A stretch of DNA of 19,640 nucleotides from an uncultured Eubacteriales bacterium (GTDB taxonomy: Bacteria; Bacillota; Clostridia; Oscillospirales; CAG-272): assembly GCA_900546635.1 (NCBI GenBank), contig URDS01000041.1:1-19640 (forward strand), written 5' to 3'. This document shows positions 1 to 7,697 of this stretch, in pieces. Below the pieces are notes generated by a model. It worked only from the letters and a program-made list of their open reading frames with translations, had not been told where the DNA came from and did no database searches. The translations under genes and the position numbers were made by a program. Within the stretch, counting starts at the first letter, position 1. Each line of letters opens with the position of its first letter.

Positions 1-223
1 CTTGTAAACACCTTGCGGGCGTGCGAGTGCCGCCATTGGCGGCGCGACGGCGCGAATACGCCCCTCGGAAAGGGGTTCTCCTTGTGGCGTCAGGACTCCT
101 CCCGGCTGACGCCGGGCCCCTCCTCACGCCTATACACGCCTCATCGCCGCAAAACCTTGGTTTTGCGGCGGTCAGAGCGCCGCCGTTTTGCTGTCGGAAA
201 ACCTTTCGTTTTCCGATCCTTGA
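1..223. repeat. Gene-free cluster of small inverted repeats at the left edge
   Basis: No plausible gene lies here; the open frames lack ribosome binding sites and recognisable protein. Instead there is a row of hairpin-forming inverted repeats: GCCGCC/GGCGGC at 29-43, CCCCT/AGGGG at 61-75, GGCGTCAG/CTGACGCC at 86-113, CGCCGCAAAACC/GGTTTTGCGGCG at 145-170, GCGGCG/CGCCGC at 165-183 (competing with the previous one) and TCGGAAAAC/GTTTTCCGA at 194-216. The last sits just beyond the stop of the leftward regulator gene and could end its transcript, but there is no T-run after it. The 134-170 part is repeated, inverted, at the right end of the window. It resembles an intergenic palindromic repeat family of REP or BIME type, which is inference. 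Confidence 0.6.
134..170 (-). repeat. Dispersed palindromic repeat, left copy
   Basis: A palindrome with 12-bp arms (CGCCGCAAAACC and its complement) around a central TT at 145-170, plus 11 flanking bases. Read on the minus strand it matches 19586-19622 on the plus strand over 37 positions with three differences, all transitions. The arms are too GC-rich and too perfect to be chance, and the shared flank shows that the two copies are related by descent and not only by palindromy. Confidence 0.7.
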
Positions 224-1084
224 TTACTTTTGCTCCCGAAAATGCATGGGCGAATATCCGTATATCCCCTTGAAGGTCTGCGAAAAATGCTTGATCGACT
301 GAAATCCGACGCGCTCGGATACCTCGGTAACGCTCAGACTCGTGGTCTGCAGCATTTCAAGCGCTTTTGAAACCCGGCAGGTCAGCACATACTGATGCAG
401 CGACTGCCCGGTGCGCCGCTGAACAATGCGGTTAATATAATTCGGATGGTAATTGAACCGCCGGCCAAGCGCGTTGTTGGACAAATCGCCCGAAAGGCTT
501 TCCTGTATGTACTCAAGGACACGGTCAACAAGATCGTTTTGCCGGTCGCCCCCCACAACCGCGACCTTGCGGGCAATCAGAATCAGCGCCCTTTTGAGCA
601 TAGCGCTGAGCACCATGTCATGCCAGGCCTTTGGGCTTATAAACTCATCCGACATCTCGGAAAACAGCGCCTCCAGCAGATGCATCCCCTCCAGATGCAC
701 GGGCGCATTGAACTGAGGAACGTCCTCAAACGCGATCTGTTCGGTAGCCTGCTCCTTTCGGTACAGCCGGTCGGGAATCGTCGGCAGCGTCGCGATCGGC
801 CGCCCCGCCTCGCCGATAAAATCGAAATTGATCGCCATCATCTTGGTATCCTCTTCCGCAGTATTCACGATGGAATACCGGCAGGCAGACTTCCAAAGGA
901 ACAGCGAACCGCGCGTCGCATTGTAAGCGCGGTCGTCCAGCTGAATCCGCGCGCTGCCCGAAAAAAAGTAAATCAGGCGTGAATCGCAGGCATGCACCGC
1001 AGTCTGCATAAAATCGTCCGGCAGAAGCAGAGTTTTGGAATAGCGCACCAGAGGATTTAAATCGGAAAGGTTTACTTTTTGCAT
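224..1084 (-). CDS. AraC-family transcriptional regulator
   Basis: A 286-residue regulator. The C-terminal 103 residues (about 184-286) form the double helix-turn-helix of the AraC/XylS family: a first helix pair around 203-226 (NALGRRFNYHPNYINRIVQR) and a second with the family signature VSERVGFQSIKHFSQTFK and closing YSPMHFREQ. The N-terminal half looks like an AraC-type cupin sensing domain (residues 20-90, with IYFFSGSARIQLDD). The ATG at 1082-1084 is chosen because GGAGG lies 8 nt before it; an in-frame TTG five codons upstream overlaps that site. It is divergent from the DUF5107 and glycosidase genes, so it may control them in response to a sugar. The ligand cannot be read from the sequence. 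Confidence 0.9.
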   Translation of the reverse strand: MQKVNLSDLNPLVRYSKTLLLPDDFMQTAVHACDSRLIYFFSGSARIQLDDRAYNATRGSLFLWKSACRYSIVNTAEEDTKMMAINFDFIGEAGRPIATLPTIPDRLYRKEQATEQIAFEDVPQFNAPVHLEGMHLLEALFSEMSDEFISPKAWHDMVLSAMLKRALILIARKVAVVGGDRQNDLVDRVLEYIQESLSGDLSNNALGRRFNYHPNYINRIVQRRTGQSLHQYVLTCRVSKALEMLQTTSLSVTEVSERVGFQSIKHFSQTFKGIYGYSPMHFREQK

Positions 1085-1115
1085 TTTCTCTGCCTCCAAA
1101 AGTTTATTTTACACC

Positions 1116-1144
1116 ATATTATCACAAAACAAATCTGAAATCAA
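1116..1144 (-). promoter_or_regulatory. Possible promoter of the AraC-family gene
   Basis: On the minus strand TTGATT (1139-1144) and TAATAT (1116-1121) are 17 bp apart, about 30 bp before the start codon. The -10 is weak, and a GATAAT overlapping it is an alternative. Confidence 0.35.
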
Positions 1145-1289
1145 GTGGTAAAATCAAGGAATTTTTGTTGTTCGTTGACAAAAAATAACCTACGGTTCGA
1201 TATATAAAAAGTTTATTTATTTATAAAACTCCCTTTTCCGGCAGTTTTTTCTTCCGAGATTTCATGTATTTTTTACACGCGCTTTTATA

Positions 1290-1318
1290 TTTTCCAAAGC
1301 GAAAAAACATGCTACAAT
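1290..1318 (+). promoter_or_regulatory. Possible extended -10 promoter of the DUF5107-TPR gene
   Basis: TACAAT at 1313-1318 is preceded by TGC, giving an extended -10. The -35 position (1290-1295) matches poorly. A second candidate, TTGACA at 1175-1180, has no well-spaced -10 but lies in the same AT-rich divergent intergenic region, about 280 bp, which otherwise holds no gene. Confidence 0.45.
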
Positions 1319-1357
1319 GAATGTAATGAAAAATATTGTATTTTACAAGGAGAATCC

Positions 1358-1369
1358 ATGAAATCATGA
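1358..1369 (+). other. Three-codon leader ORF (Met-Lys-Ser-stop) overlapping the next start
   Basis: AAGGAG at 1347-1352 is 5 nt from an ATG at 1358 but 13 nt from the ATG at 1366. The first ATG opens only ATG AAA TCA TGA, and its stop overlaps the second ATG as ATGA. Ribosomes may load at 1358 and restart at 1366. Whether the mini-ORF is translated cannot be told from sequence. Confidence 0.4.
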
Positions 1370-4300
1370 GCAAAACGACGGCTACCGTAAAAAAACTCGT
1401 CATCCCGACCTACCCGGAAGCGGCGGCGGAAAAGCTTCCGATGTTTGCCGAAAACCGCGTACATCAGCGTTTTTCCGGCAATCCCTATCCGAACGCCGTG
1501 GTCATCAAGACGCCCGGCAAAGAAAAGTTTGACAAATCCTATGAAGCAATCGTTTTGGAGAACGACTATCTTGAAATCACGATTCTGCCTGAACTCGGCG
1601 GCAGAATTTTTACCGCCGTGGACAAAACCACCGGCTATGACTTCTTTTACCGCCAGCACGTCATAAAGCCCGCACTGATCGGCGCGCTCGGCTCGTGGAT
1701 TTCGGGCGGCGTGGAATTCAACTGGCCTTTCCACCACCGTCCCTCGACGTTTCTGCCCGTAGATTATGAAATCGTAAAGGAAGACGACGGCGTAACCGTG
1801 TGGCTCTCCGAGCACGACCCCATCAACCGCATGAAAGGCATGGTCGGCGTCTACCTCGGCAACAGCCGCAGCATCTTTGAAACCCGCATGAAAGTGACCA
1901 ACCGCACGTCCATGCGCCACCCGTTCCTCTGGTGGGAAAACACCGCGGTGCCGGTCAACCCCGACTATGAAATCTTTTTCCCCGCGGACGTGGACAACGT
2001 ATGCTTCCATTACCGCCGCTCGTACACGTCCTACCCGATCGCGCGCGGCCACTTCAACGGCTTTACCTTTGATCCCGCGGGCGTGGACATCCGCAAGCAT
2101 TTCAACACGAAAAATTCGACCTCCTATTTTTCCGCCGCCTCCGAGTACGACTATTTCGGCGGCTACGACAACAGCAAGAAATGCGGCGTCGTCCACATCG
2201 GCGACCACCACACCGCCACCGGCAAAAAGATGTTCACCTGGGCATACAACCAGCTTTCGCGCTCCTGGGAGCGCGCGCTGACCGACACCGACGGCGCGTA
2301 TGCCGAACTGATGGCCGGTTCCTATACCGACAATCAGCCCGACTGCGCGTGGCTCGAACCCTACGAGACCAAATGCTTTAAGCAGTCCTGGTTCCCGATC
2401 GGCGCGCTCGGCGTCCCCTCCTACGCAAACTTCGACGCGGCCGTTCACGTCGAAAGCGGCGTTTTGCGCATTCAGGCCACGCTCGCCAAAAAAGACGTCC
2501 GCGTAACGCTTGCGCATCGCGGACAGGTGATCTTCACCGCCGTCTGCGACCTTGCGCCCGGCGAGGTACGCGCCTTTGACATTCCGGAATTTGACGACAG
2601 CGCCTACACCATAACGCTCGGCGATTTCCTGTATTACGAGCAGTTTGTGCGCGAGCAAAAACCCCTGCCCCCGCTCTTCTGCGAGGTTCCGTATCCGAAT
2701 GAGCTTCAAACGGCGGAAAAGGCCTATATCGCCGGTCTGCATCTGGTGCAGTACCGCGATCCGAGCGCCGATCCGGCGGAATATTTCCGCCGCGCCATCG
2801 AGCTTGAGCCGACCTTTACGCCCGCGCTCCGCGCGCTCGGCGAAGTCTATCTCGCCCGCCACGAATTTAAAGACGCGAAAGAGATGCTGACGCGCGCCGT
2901 TTCCGAACTGAACACCTACAACACAAACCACGAAAGCGGCAAGACCTATTATCTGCTCGGACTGGCGCTTACCAATCTCGGCGAGGACAAAGCGGCCTAC
3001 GACGCATTCCGCAAAGCCGCGTGGAATGAGGACGCGGTTTCGGCCGCGATGACGCGCGCCGCCATGCTCGACGGCAAGCGCGGGGACTTTGTATCCGCAA
3101 AATACTGCGCCGATACGGCGATCGAACATAATACGCAGAACCTGACCGCCATTGCGCTGTCCGCCGCGGCCAGCTACAAGCTCGGCGACAAAGCCGAGGC
3201 CGTCCGCGCGCTGGAAAAAGAGCTTGAGCGCGATCCGCTCAACCACTTGGCAAGATATTTTCTCGTTGTCGCGGGCAAAAGCAGCATGAAGAAATTTTTT
3301 GAAAAGCTGGACTCCAACATGTCGCAAACCTGTCTCGACCTTGCCGTCGATCTGTGCGACGCCGGTTACACGGAGGAAGCGAACGCGCTGCTCGAAGCGT
3401 TGCCCGAATACACAAAAGACGTCGCGCCCGCGATTGCGCTTTCGCTTGGAGACAAAACGCTCGCAAGTCCGTTTCACCGCACGTTCCCGTTCCGCCCGGA
3501 GGAAGCGAAGATTCTCGAAGCAAGCGGCGAAAAATATCTGCTCGGCTGCTATCATTACGCCGACCGCCGCTATGACGAGGCGGAAAAGCTCTGGAGAGCG
3601 TGCGAGGGCTTTGAGGCCAAACGCGCGCTCGCGCTGTGCGAATACAGGAAGGGCAACCTGAACGAAACCATGGCGCTGCTCGACGAGGCGCACGCGCTCT
3701 GCCCGGATATGGAGGAGATCGTCTATGAGATCGCATATCTTCTGAACCACACGGGCGCCGAACCGAAAGCGGCCGCAAAGCGGATCAAATCCATGATTCC
3801 CGACCTCAAGACCGTGCGCGACGACATCGCGACCGAATGGGCGCACGCCTGCAACCGCGCCGGGCTGTACGACGAAGCGCTGACCGTGCTCGGCGGACAT
3901 TCGTTCGTTCCCTGCGAGGGCGGCGAAACGGCGGTCGCCATGCAGTACATCAACGCATGGTACGGCAAGGGCATGAACCTCAAAGCCGAGGGCAAGTTTG
4001 AAGAAGCGATCGAAGCGTTCCGCACGGCGCAGATTCTGCCCGAAAACCTCGGCGCGGGGCTCTGGCACGAGTGTCCGCTCGTTCCCGCAAAGTATCAGGA
4101 AGCGCTGCTCCTTGAAAAGCTCGGACGGCGTGACGAGGCCTTTGCGATCTATGCATACTTCAACACGCTGTATGTGGACTTCTTCTCCAACATGCATCTG
4201 CCGCTGCTCCCGGTTTATCAGGCGCTCGGCGACCTCCGCATGGGCAAAAAGGAAGAGGCCAGCGCGCTGCTTGACAAGGCGATTGCCGGGTGGAAGCATG

Positions 4301-4455
4301 AGCTTTCCAGAAGAAACAGCGGGTATTTCGGCACGACTCCGTTCTTCATCCCGTTTATGGACGATCCGGTCAAAATGCGCGAGCAGTATTATCTGCCGCT
4401 GATCCGCGAAGCGGAGGCAGTACAAAAAGGAAGCAGCGCACTTTTGACATTTTAA
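1366..4455 (+). CDS. DUF5107 domain protein with C-terminal TPR repeats
   Basis: A 1029-residue protein without signal peptide or membrane segments, so probably cytoplasmic. Residues about 30-340 match the DUF5107 family, which has a mutarotase-like beta-sandwich look: an NDYLEITILPELGGRIF opening, then SGGVEFNWPFHHRPSTFLPVDY, and FLWWENTAVPVNPDYEIFFPADV. From about residue 447 to 1000 the sequence is helical with TPR-like units, for example YFRRAIELEPTFTPALRALGEVYLARHEF at 473, YYLLGLALTNLGEDKAAYDAFRKA at 528, and KGMNLKAEGKFEEAIEAFRTA near 867. DUF5107-TPR proteins are usually found beside carbohydrate genes, as here. The exact activity is not known to me; sugar binding or a carbohydrate-active role is inference. 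The ATG at 1366 is preferred over an upstream TTG at 1336 because the frame-conserved protein begins here. Confidence 0.88.
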   Translation: MSKTTATVKKLVIPTYPEAAAEKLPMFAENRVHQRFSGNPYPNAVVIKTPGKEKFDKSYEAIVLENDYLEITILPELGGRIFTAVDKTTGYDFFYRQHVIKPALIGALGSWISGGVEFNWPFHHRPSTFLPVDYEIVKEDDGVTVWLSEHDPINRMKGMVGVYLGNSRSIFETRMKVTNRTSMRHPFLWWENTAVPVNPDYEIFFPADVDNVCFHYRRSYTSYPIARGHFNGFTFDPAGVDIRKHFNTKNSTSYFSAASEYDYFGGYDNSKKCGVVHIGDHHTATGKKMFTWAYNQLSRSWERALTDTDGAYAELMAGSYTDNQPDCAWLEPYETKCFKQSWFPIGALGVPSYANFDAAVHVESGVLRIQATLAKKDVRVTLAHRGQVIFTAVCDLAPGEVRAFDIPEFDDSAYTITLGDFLYYEQFVREQKPLPPLFCEVPYPNELQTAEKAYIAGLHLVQYRDPSADPAEYFRRAIELEPTFTPALRALGEVYLARHEFKDAKEMLTRAVSELNTYNTNHESGKTYYLLGLALTNLGEDKAAYDAFRKAAWNEDAVSAAMTRAAMLDGKRGDFVSAKYCADTAIEHNTQNLTAIALSAAASYKLGDKAEAVRALEKELERDPLNHLARYFLVVAGKSSMKKFFEKLDSNMSQTCLDLAVDLCDAGYTEEANALLEALPEYTKDVAPAIALSLGDKTLASPFHRTFPFRPEEAKILEASGEKYLLGCYHYADRRYDEAEKLWRACEGFEAKRALALCEYRKGNLNETMALLDEAHALCPDMEEIVYEIAYLLNHTGAEPKAAAKRIKSMIPDLKTVRDDIATEWAHACNRAGLYDEALTVLGGHSFVPCEGGETAVAMQYINAWYGKGMNLKAEGKFEEAIEAFRTAQILPENLGAGLWHECPLVPAKYQEALLLEKLGRRDEAFAIYAYFNTLYVDFFSNMHLPLLPVYQALGDLRMGKKEEASALLDKAIAGWKHELSRRNSGYFGTTPFFIPFMDDPVKMREQYYLPLIREAEAVQKGSSALLTF

Positions 4456-4457
4456 AC

Positions 4458-4486
4458 TTGAATTTTTCATATTTTTTGTATATAAT
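4458..4486 (+). promoter_or_regulatory. Promoter of the GH5-like gene
   Basis: TTGAAT (4458-4463) and a perfect TATAAT (4481-4486) are separated by 17 bp in a 45-bp AT-rich gap. The glycosidase can therefore be transcribed independently of the DUF5107 gene just upstream. Confidence 0.7.
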
Positions 4487-4500
4487 TGTGAAAGGGTACG

Positions 4501-5598
4501 ATGATGAAGAGACAATGGACCAAAGAAGAAGCCTTTGAATGGTTTAACAGCCGCCCCTGGATCTGCGGTTTCAACTATACGGCCGCCAACTGCGTCAACC
4601 GCATGGAAATGTGGCAGGAATTTGAGCACGATCAAAAGGTTCCCGTTTTTGAGCGAGAACTCAAGATGGCGAGCGAGCACGGCTTCAATTCGGTGCGCGT
4701 GGTGCTCCCCTTTGAATGCTGGTATTACCAGCACGACGGTTTTATGGCGCGCCTTGAAGAGTTCATCGGTATCTGCGCGAAAAACGGACTGGGCGTCATG
4801 ATCGTTTTCGGCAACGACTGCACGGTCCCGAAAGATCTGTACGTCGCCCCCGCTTTCGGCCCGCAGAAAGTGGACTGGGGCTATCACGGCGGTATGGCAA
4901 AATCCCCGCACGCCGTCAAAACCGAAGCAGGTTACAGCATTTTGGATGAACCTGAGCTTTGCGACGCATTCTGCGAAATGGTACGCGACATTGTCGGCGC
5001 CCATGCAAGCGACCCCCGCATCGACGCCTGGGACATCTTCAATGAAATCGGAAACGGCCGTCGGGAAATGCGCAGCGTTCCCGCAATGGAGCGGTTCTTC
5101 GAGGCCGCGCGCGCCGCGGACCCCATTCAGCCGCTGACCGCCTGTGTATGGACGGTCGATCCCGCAAAAGACGACCCGCTGAAACCCTGGGAAAGACGCG
5201 CGCTGGAGCTTTCCGATGTCATCAGCTACCATGACTACCGCCGATACGACTACTCGGTACAGCTGATCGACTACTTGAAGAGCTTCGGCCGCCCGCTGCT
5301 CAATACCGAATGGCTCCACCGCATTCAGGGCAATACGGTACAGACGCATCTGCCCCTTTTCTGGCTGGAGCACGTCGGCTGCTACAACTGGGGCTTTGTG
5401 GCCGGAAAGAGTCAGACCTACGAACCTTGGGAGGCCAACTGGACGCGCTACTACAACGGCACGCAGCCGAATCTCGACTTCACCAAATGGCAGCACGACC
5501 TCTTCCGCCCGAATCTCCGTCCGTATGACCCGAAAGAAATCGACCTCTTTGAAAAATACATCGGGCTTGCCAGGAAAAAATTCGTTTCAAACAAATAA
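4501..5598 (+). CDS. Clan GH-A glycoside hydrolase, GH5-like
   Basis: A 365-residue TIM-barrel glycosidase of the retaining GH-A clan. The clan signature is visible: Arg66 in FNSVRVVLPFECW, Asn181-Glu182 in WDIFNEIG (acid/base), His244 in ISYHDY, Glu270 in PLLNTEW at the end of strand 7 (nucleophile) and Trp297 in CYNWGFV on strand 8. Such proteins are often labelled cellulase or 1,4-beta-xylanase, but the substrate is not determinable here. There is no signal peptide, so it should act in the cytoplasm on imported oligosaccharides. The ribosome site is weak (AAAGGG); a second ATG at 4504 has better spacing, so the first Met may not be used. It follows the DUF5107 gene by 45 bp with its own promoter and precedes the binding-protein gene. 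Confidence 0.88.
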   Translation: MMKRQWTKEEAFEWFNSRPWICGFNYTAANCVNRMEMWQEFEHDQKVPVFERELKMASEHGFNSVRVVLPFECWYYQHDGFMARLEEFIGICAKNGLGVMIVFGNDCTVPKDLYVAPAFGPQKVDWGYHGGMAKSPHAVKTEAGYSILDEPELCDAFCEMVRDIVGAHASDPRIDAWDIFNEIGNGRREMRSVPAMERFFEAARAADPIQPLTACVWTVDPAKDDPLKPWERRALELSDVISYHDYRRYDYSVQLIDYLKSFGRPLLNTEWLHRIQGNTVQTHLPLFWLEHVGCYNWGFVAGKSQTYEPWEANWTRYYNGTQPNLDFTKWQHDLFRPNLRPYDPKEIDLFEKYIGLARKKFVSNK

Positions 5599-5692
5599 TC
5601 CGGTATTTTTCCTTTCCCCGCTTTTCTGAATACCGAAAATTCGGATCTTTTCACCGTCTATACAAATCGTGTACTTTCCGGGGCTGTCCCCG
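5599..5692 (+). other. Inverted repeats downstream of the glycosidase gene
   Basis: CGGTATT at 5601-5607 pairs with AATACCG at 5629-5635, and CGGGG/CCCCG form a tight hairpin with a CTGT loop at 5679-5692. A competing short stem CCGAA/TTCGG (5633-5644) is followed by ATCTTTT. One of these may end the glycosidase transcript, but none is a clear intrinsic terminator. Confidence 0.35.
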
Positions 5693-5726
5693 CCGTGCGG
5701 ATGCCGCTTTTAGGGCTTCCGCGCAA

Positions 5727-5749
5727 TGTATACGGCTGTATACTATAAA
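5727..5749 (+). promoter_or_regulatory. Promoter/operator-like region with paired TGTATAC boxes
   Basis: TGTATAC occurs twice (5727-5733 and 5737-5743) exactly 10 bp apart. Each contains the palindrome GTATAC, and the second overlaps a -10-like TATACT (5739-5744), followed by TATAAA. There is no good -35 at 17 bp upstream, which fits a promoter that depends on an activator or is otherwise regulated. Confidence 0.45.
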
Positions 5750-5778
5750 AATCAAGATTTTAGGAGGAAAGCAAAGCC

Positions 5779-7284
5779 ATGAAAAAAATACTCGCTCTGC
5801 TGCTCGCTGCTCTGATGCTTTGCCCGCTGCTTATCGCGTGCGGCGACTCAGAAGAAAATCCCGATACTACGAGCAGTTCCGCCCCCGAGGTCACCGACCC
5901 CGTCATAGAAGAGGACACGCCGGATCTTCCCTCTCCTGAGGAAATCGGCGACATTTCCGGAGATTTCAACATTCTGGTTTCCGGAAACTATGCCCGCAAC
6001 GATTTTCAATCGGACGGCGAAGGCGGCACCGCGGTCGAAACGGCGATTTACCGCCGCAATATGTACATCAAAGACACCTATAACGTAAACATTCTGAACG
6101 ATGACATCATCCGCTTTAATTCTTCCAACGGCAGCGGCGACGGCTATGCCAAAATCTACATGGATTATATGGCCGGCGAGACGAACTACGACGCGGCGAT
6201 GGTCGGTACATATGACGTTGCGACGCTGGCCTACAGCGGCTATATTCATGACTTAAACGACATTCCCAATTTGGATCTTTCCAAGGATTACTGGGACCAG
6301 AAAGCCAACGCGGATCTTGCGATCAACGGGAAAATGTACTACACGACCGGCGACATCAGCACGGTGGACAACGTAACCACGCACGCGATGGTCTTTAACA
6401 AAGACATGCTCAAGGCGTATGAATTGGACGATCCCTATCAGCTTGTGCGTGAGGGCAAATGGACGCTCGAAACGCTGGGCACATTGGTGCGCAAGGTCGG
6501 CGAGGACGCAAATCAGGACGGCATTTACAATGAAAACGACATTTACGGCCTTTTGACCTGGAACGACCCGATGCTTGCCATTCTGGCGGGCGCCGGAGAA
6601 AAAATCTGCACCATCAACGATGAGGGGCTTATTGAACTGTCTTTCTACAGCGAGCGCGTAGTCAGCCTGTACGACACGTTTACCAATCTTGTCTATGACA
6701 ATACGCACGTTTACAACTACCAGTACGACTATCAGCAGGGCAAGGGAACGCCCTCGTCCGTCTGGGACAAAAACCGCATTAAAATGTTTGACAGCAACCA
6801 AGCGGTCTTCTATTTCAATCTTTTGACCGTAGTCGAAAAGCACCGCGACAGCGAGACCGATTTCGGTATTCTTCCCTATCCGAAATTCGATGCGGAGCAG
6901 GCGGAATACGGCCATATGGTCAGCGCATTCCACTGCTCGTTCCTCTGCGTACCCGAAATGTCCAAAGATTTCGAGCGCACCGGCATCATTTTGGAAGAGC
7001 TTGCGTACCAGGGCAAAAAGCTGCTCACGCCCGCGTACTATGACCAGACGCTTGTCGGACAGTATACACGCGACGAGGAAAGCGTGGATATGCTCGACAT
7101 CATTTTCTCCTCCCGCGTTTACGATGTAGGTATCTATTACAACATCGGAACGTATAAGGATCAGCTTGCCAGAATGTTTACACAGCGCACGCCGATCGCT
7201 TCCATGTACGAAACCTACCGCAACACGGCGGATACGAAGATCAATCAGATCAACTCCATTTTCCAAGTGGTATCCGGCAACTGA
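5779..7284 (+). CDS. Extracellular solute-binding lipoprotein (sugar ABC type)
   Basis: A 501-residue secreted lipoprotein. Residues 1-21 are a lipoprotein signal: MKK, a leucine/alanine-rich core, then the lipobox LIAC with Cys21 as the lipidated residue, followed by a Ser/Thr/Glu/Pro-rich linker (22-60). The mature part looks like the periplasmic-binding-protein fold of the family 1 (sugar) solute-binding proteins, for example GKMYYTTGDISTVDNVTTHAMVFNKDMLKAYELDDPYQL. AGGAGG lies 11 nt before the ATG. It normally delivers a sugar to two permeases and an ATPase, but none of these is adjacent: the next gene belongs to another operon and a strong terminator follows. It is either an orphan receptor or serves a transporter elsewhere. 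Its ligand may be the substrate of the neighbouring glycosidase. Confidence 0.88.
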   Translation: MKKILALLLAALMLCPLLIACGDSEENPDTTSSSAPEVTDPVIEEDTPDLPSPEEIGDISGDFNILVSGNYARNDFQSDGEGGTAVETAIYRRNMYIKDTYNVNILNDDIIRFNSSNGSGDGYAKIYMDYMAGETNYDAAMVGTYDVATLAYSGYIHDLNDIPNLDLSKDYWDQKANADLAINGKMYYTTGDISTVDNVTTHAMVFNKDMLKAYELDDPYQLVREGKWTLETLGTLVRKVGEDANQDGIYNENDIYGLLTWNDPMLAILAGAGEKICTINDEGLIELSFYSERVVSLYDTFTNLVYDNTHVYNYQYDYQQGKGTPSSVWDKNRIKMFDSNQAVFYFNLLTVVEKHRDSETDFGILPYPKFDAEQAEYGHMVSAFHCSFLCVPEMSKDFERTGIILEELAYQGKKLLTPAYYDQTLVGQYTRDEESVDMLDIIFSSRVYDVGIYYNIGTYKDQLARMFTQRTPIASMYETYRNTADTKINQINSIFQVVSGN

Positions 7285-7296
7285 AAACATGCATCG

Positions 7297-7326
7297 TAAA
7301 AAGGGACTCATCCGAGTCCCTTTTTT
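7297..7326 (+). terminator. Intrinsic terminator after the solute-binding gene
   Basis: GGGACTC (7303-7309), loop ATCC, GAGTCCC (7314-7320), then six T. An A-run precedes the stem, so it may also work on the other strand. It separates the carbohydrate block from the SCIFF operon. The following 7327-7434 holds no gene or clear element. Confidence 0.93.
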
Positions 7327-7434
7327 GACCGCCGTAAAGCCGGACTTTCCAATCGCGATGCGGCAGTACGCGCCGTCGCGCCGCCTGTTGCTTGAAAGGC
7401 TGCGCGGCTTTTGCGCGGCAATCAAAAAAGTTCC

Positions 7435-7463
7435 TTGACTTTACCGCGCGCCTATGCTAAAAT
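7435..7463 (+). promoter_or_regulatory. Promoter of the SCIFF operon
   Basis: TTGACT (7435-7440), a 17-bp spacer, and TAAAAT (7458-7463) preceded by TGC, an extended -10. This near-consensus housekeeping promoter predicts strong, constitutive transcription of scfA with a leader of about 60 nt. Confidence 0.85.
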
Positions 7464-7532
7464 AATCCTGAAAAAGTCTGCGGTCCGCTACGCGGGCAAC
7501 AGTCAAAATATCACGGAATGGAGATATGGATA

Positions 7533-7679
7533 ATGGAAAGAATCAAGACGCTGGAGACCCGTTCTCTGTGTGAGAGCGCCAAAAACGGCGGCTGCGGCGA
7601 ATGCCAGACTTCTTGTCAGTCTGCTTGTAAGACCAGCTGCGGTGTTGCAAACCAGAAGTGCGAGAAGGACGCGAAATAA
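7533..7679 (+). CDS. scfA: SCIFF ranthipeptide precursor
   Basis: A 48-residue peptide of the SCIFF (six cysteines in forty-five residues) family, the substrate of the radical SAM maturase encoded next. The diagnostic core GCGECQTSCQSACKTSC is present at residues 20-36, followed by VANQKCE. GGAG at 7520-7523 lies 9 nt before the ATG. Cysteines are at 13, 21, 24, 28, 32, 36 and 43, so there are seven and not six; Cys13 is extra and lies in the leader part. Residue 37, just after the Cys36, is Gly. In the characterised Clostridium thermocellum homologue CteA, as I recall, Cys32 is joined to Thr37, so the usual acceptor appears to be absent here. Residues 1-20 would be bound by the maturase. The biological role of SCIFF peptides is not established; quorum-type signalling has been proposed. 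Confidence 0.95.
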   Translation: MERIKTLETRSLCESAKNGGCGECQTSCQSACKTSCGVANQKCEKDAK

Positions 7680-7697
7680 GCGCTTTGCTTGCCTGTT

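Noticed and set aside
1312..5496. A 1394-codon open frame on the minus strand opposite the DUF5107 and GH5-like genes
   Set aside because: It is the GC-bias shadow of two genes with recognisable families; its translation shows no domain, and it runs through two unrelated genes and their intergenic promoter.
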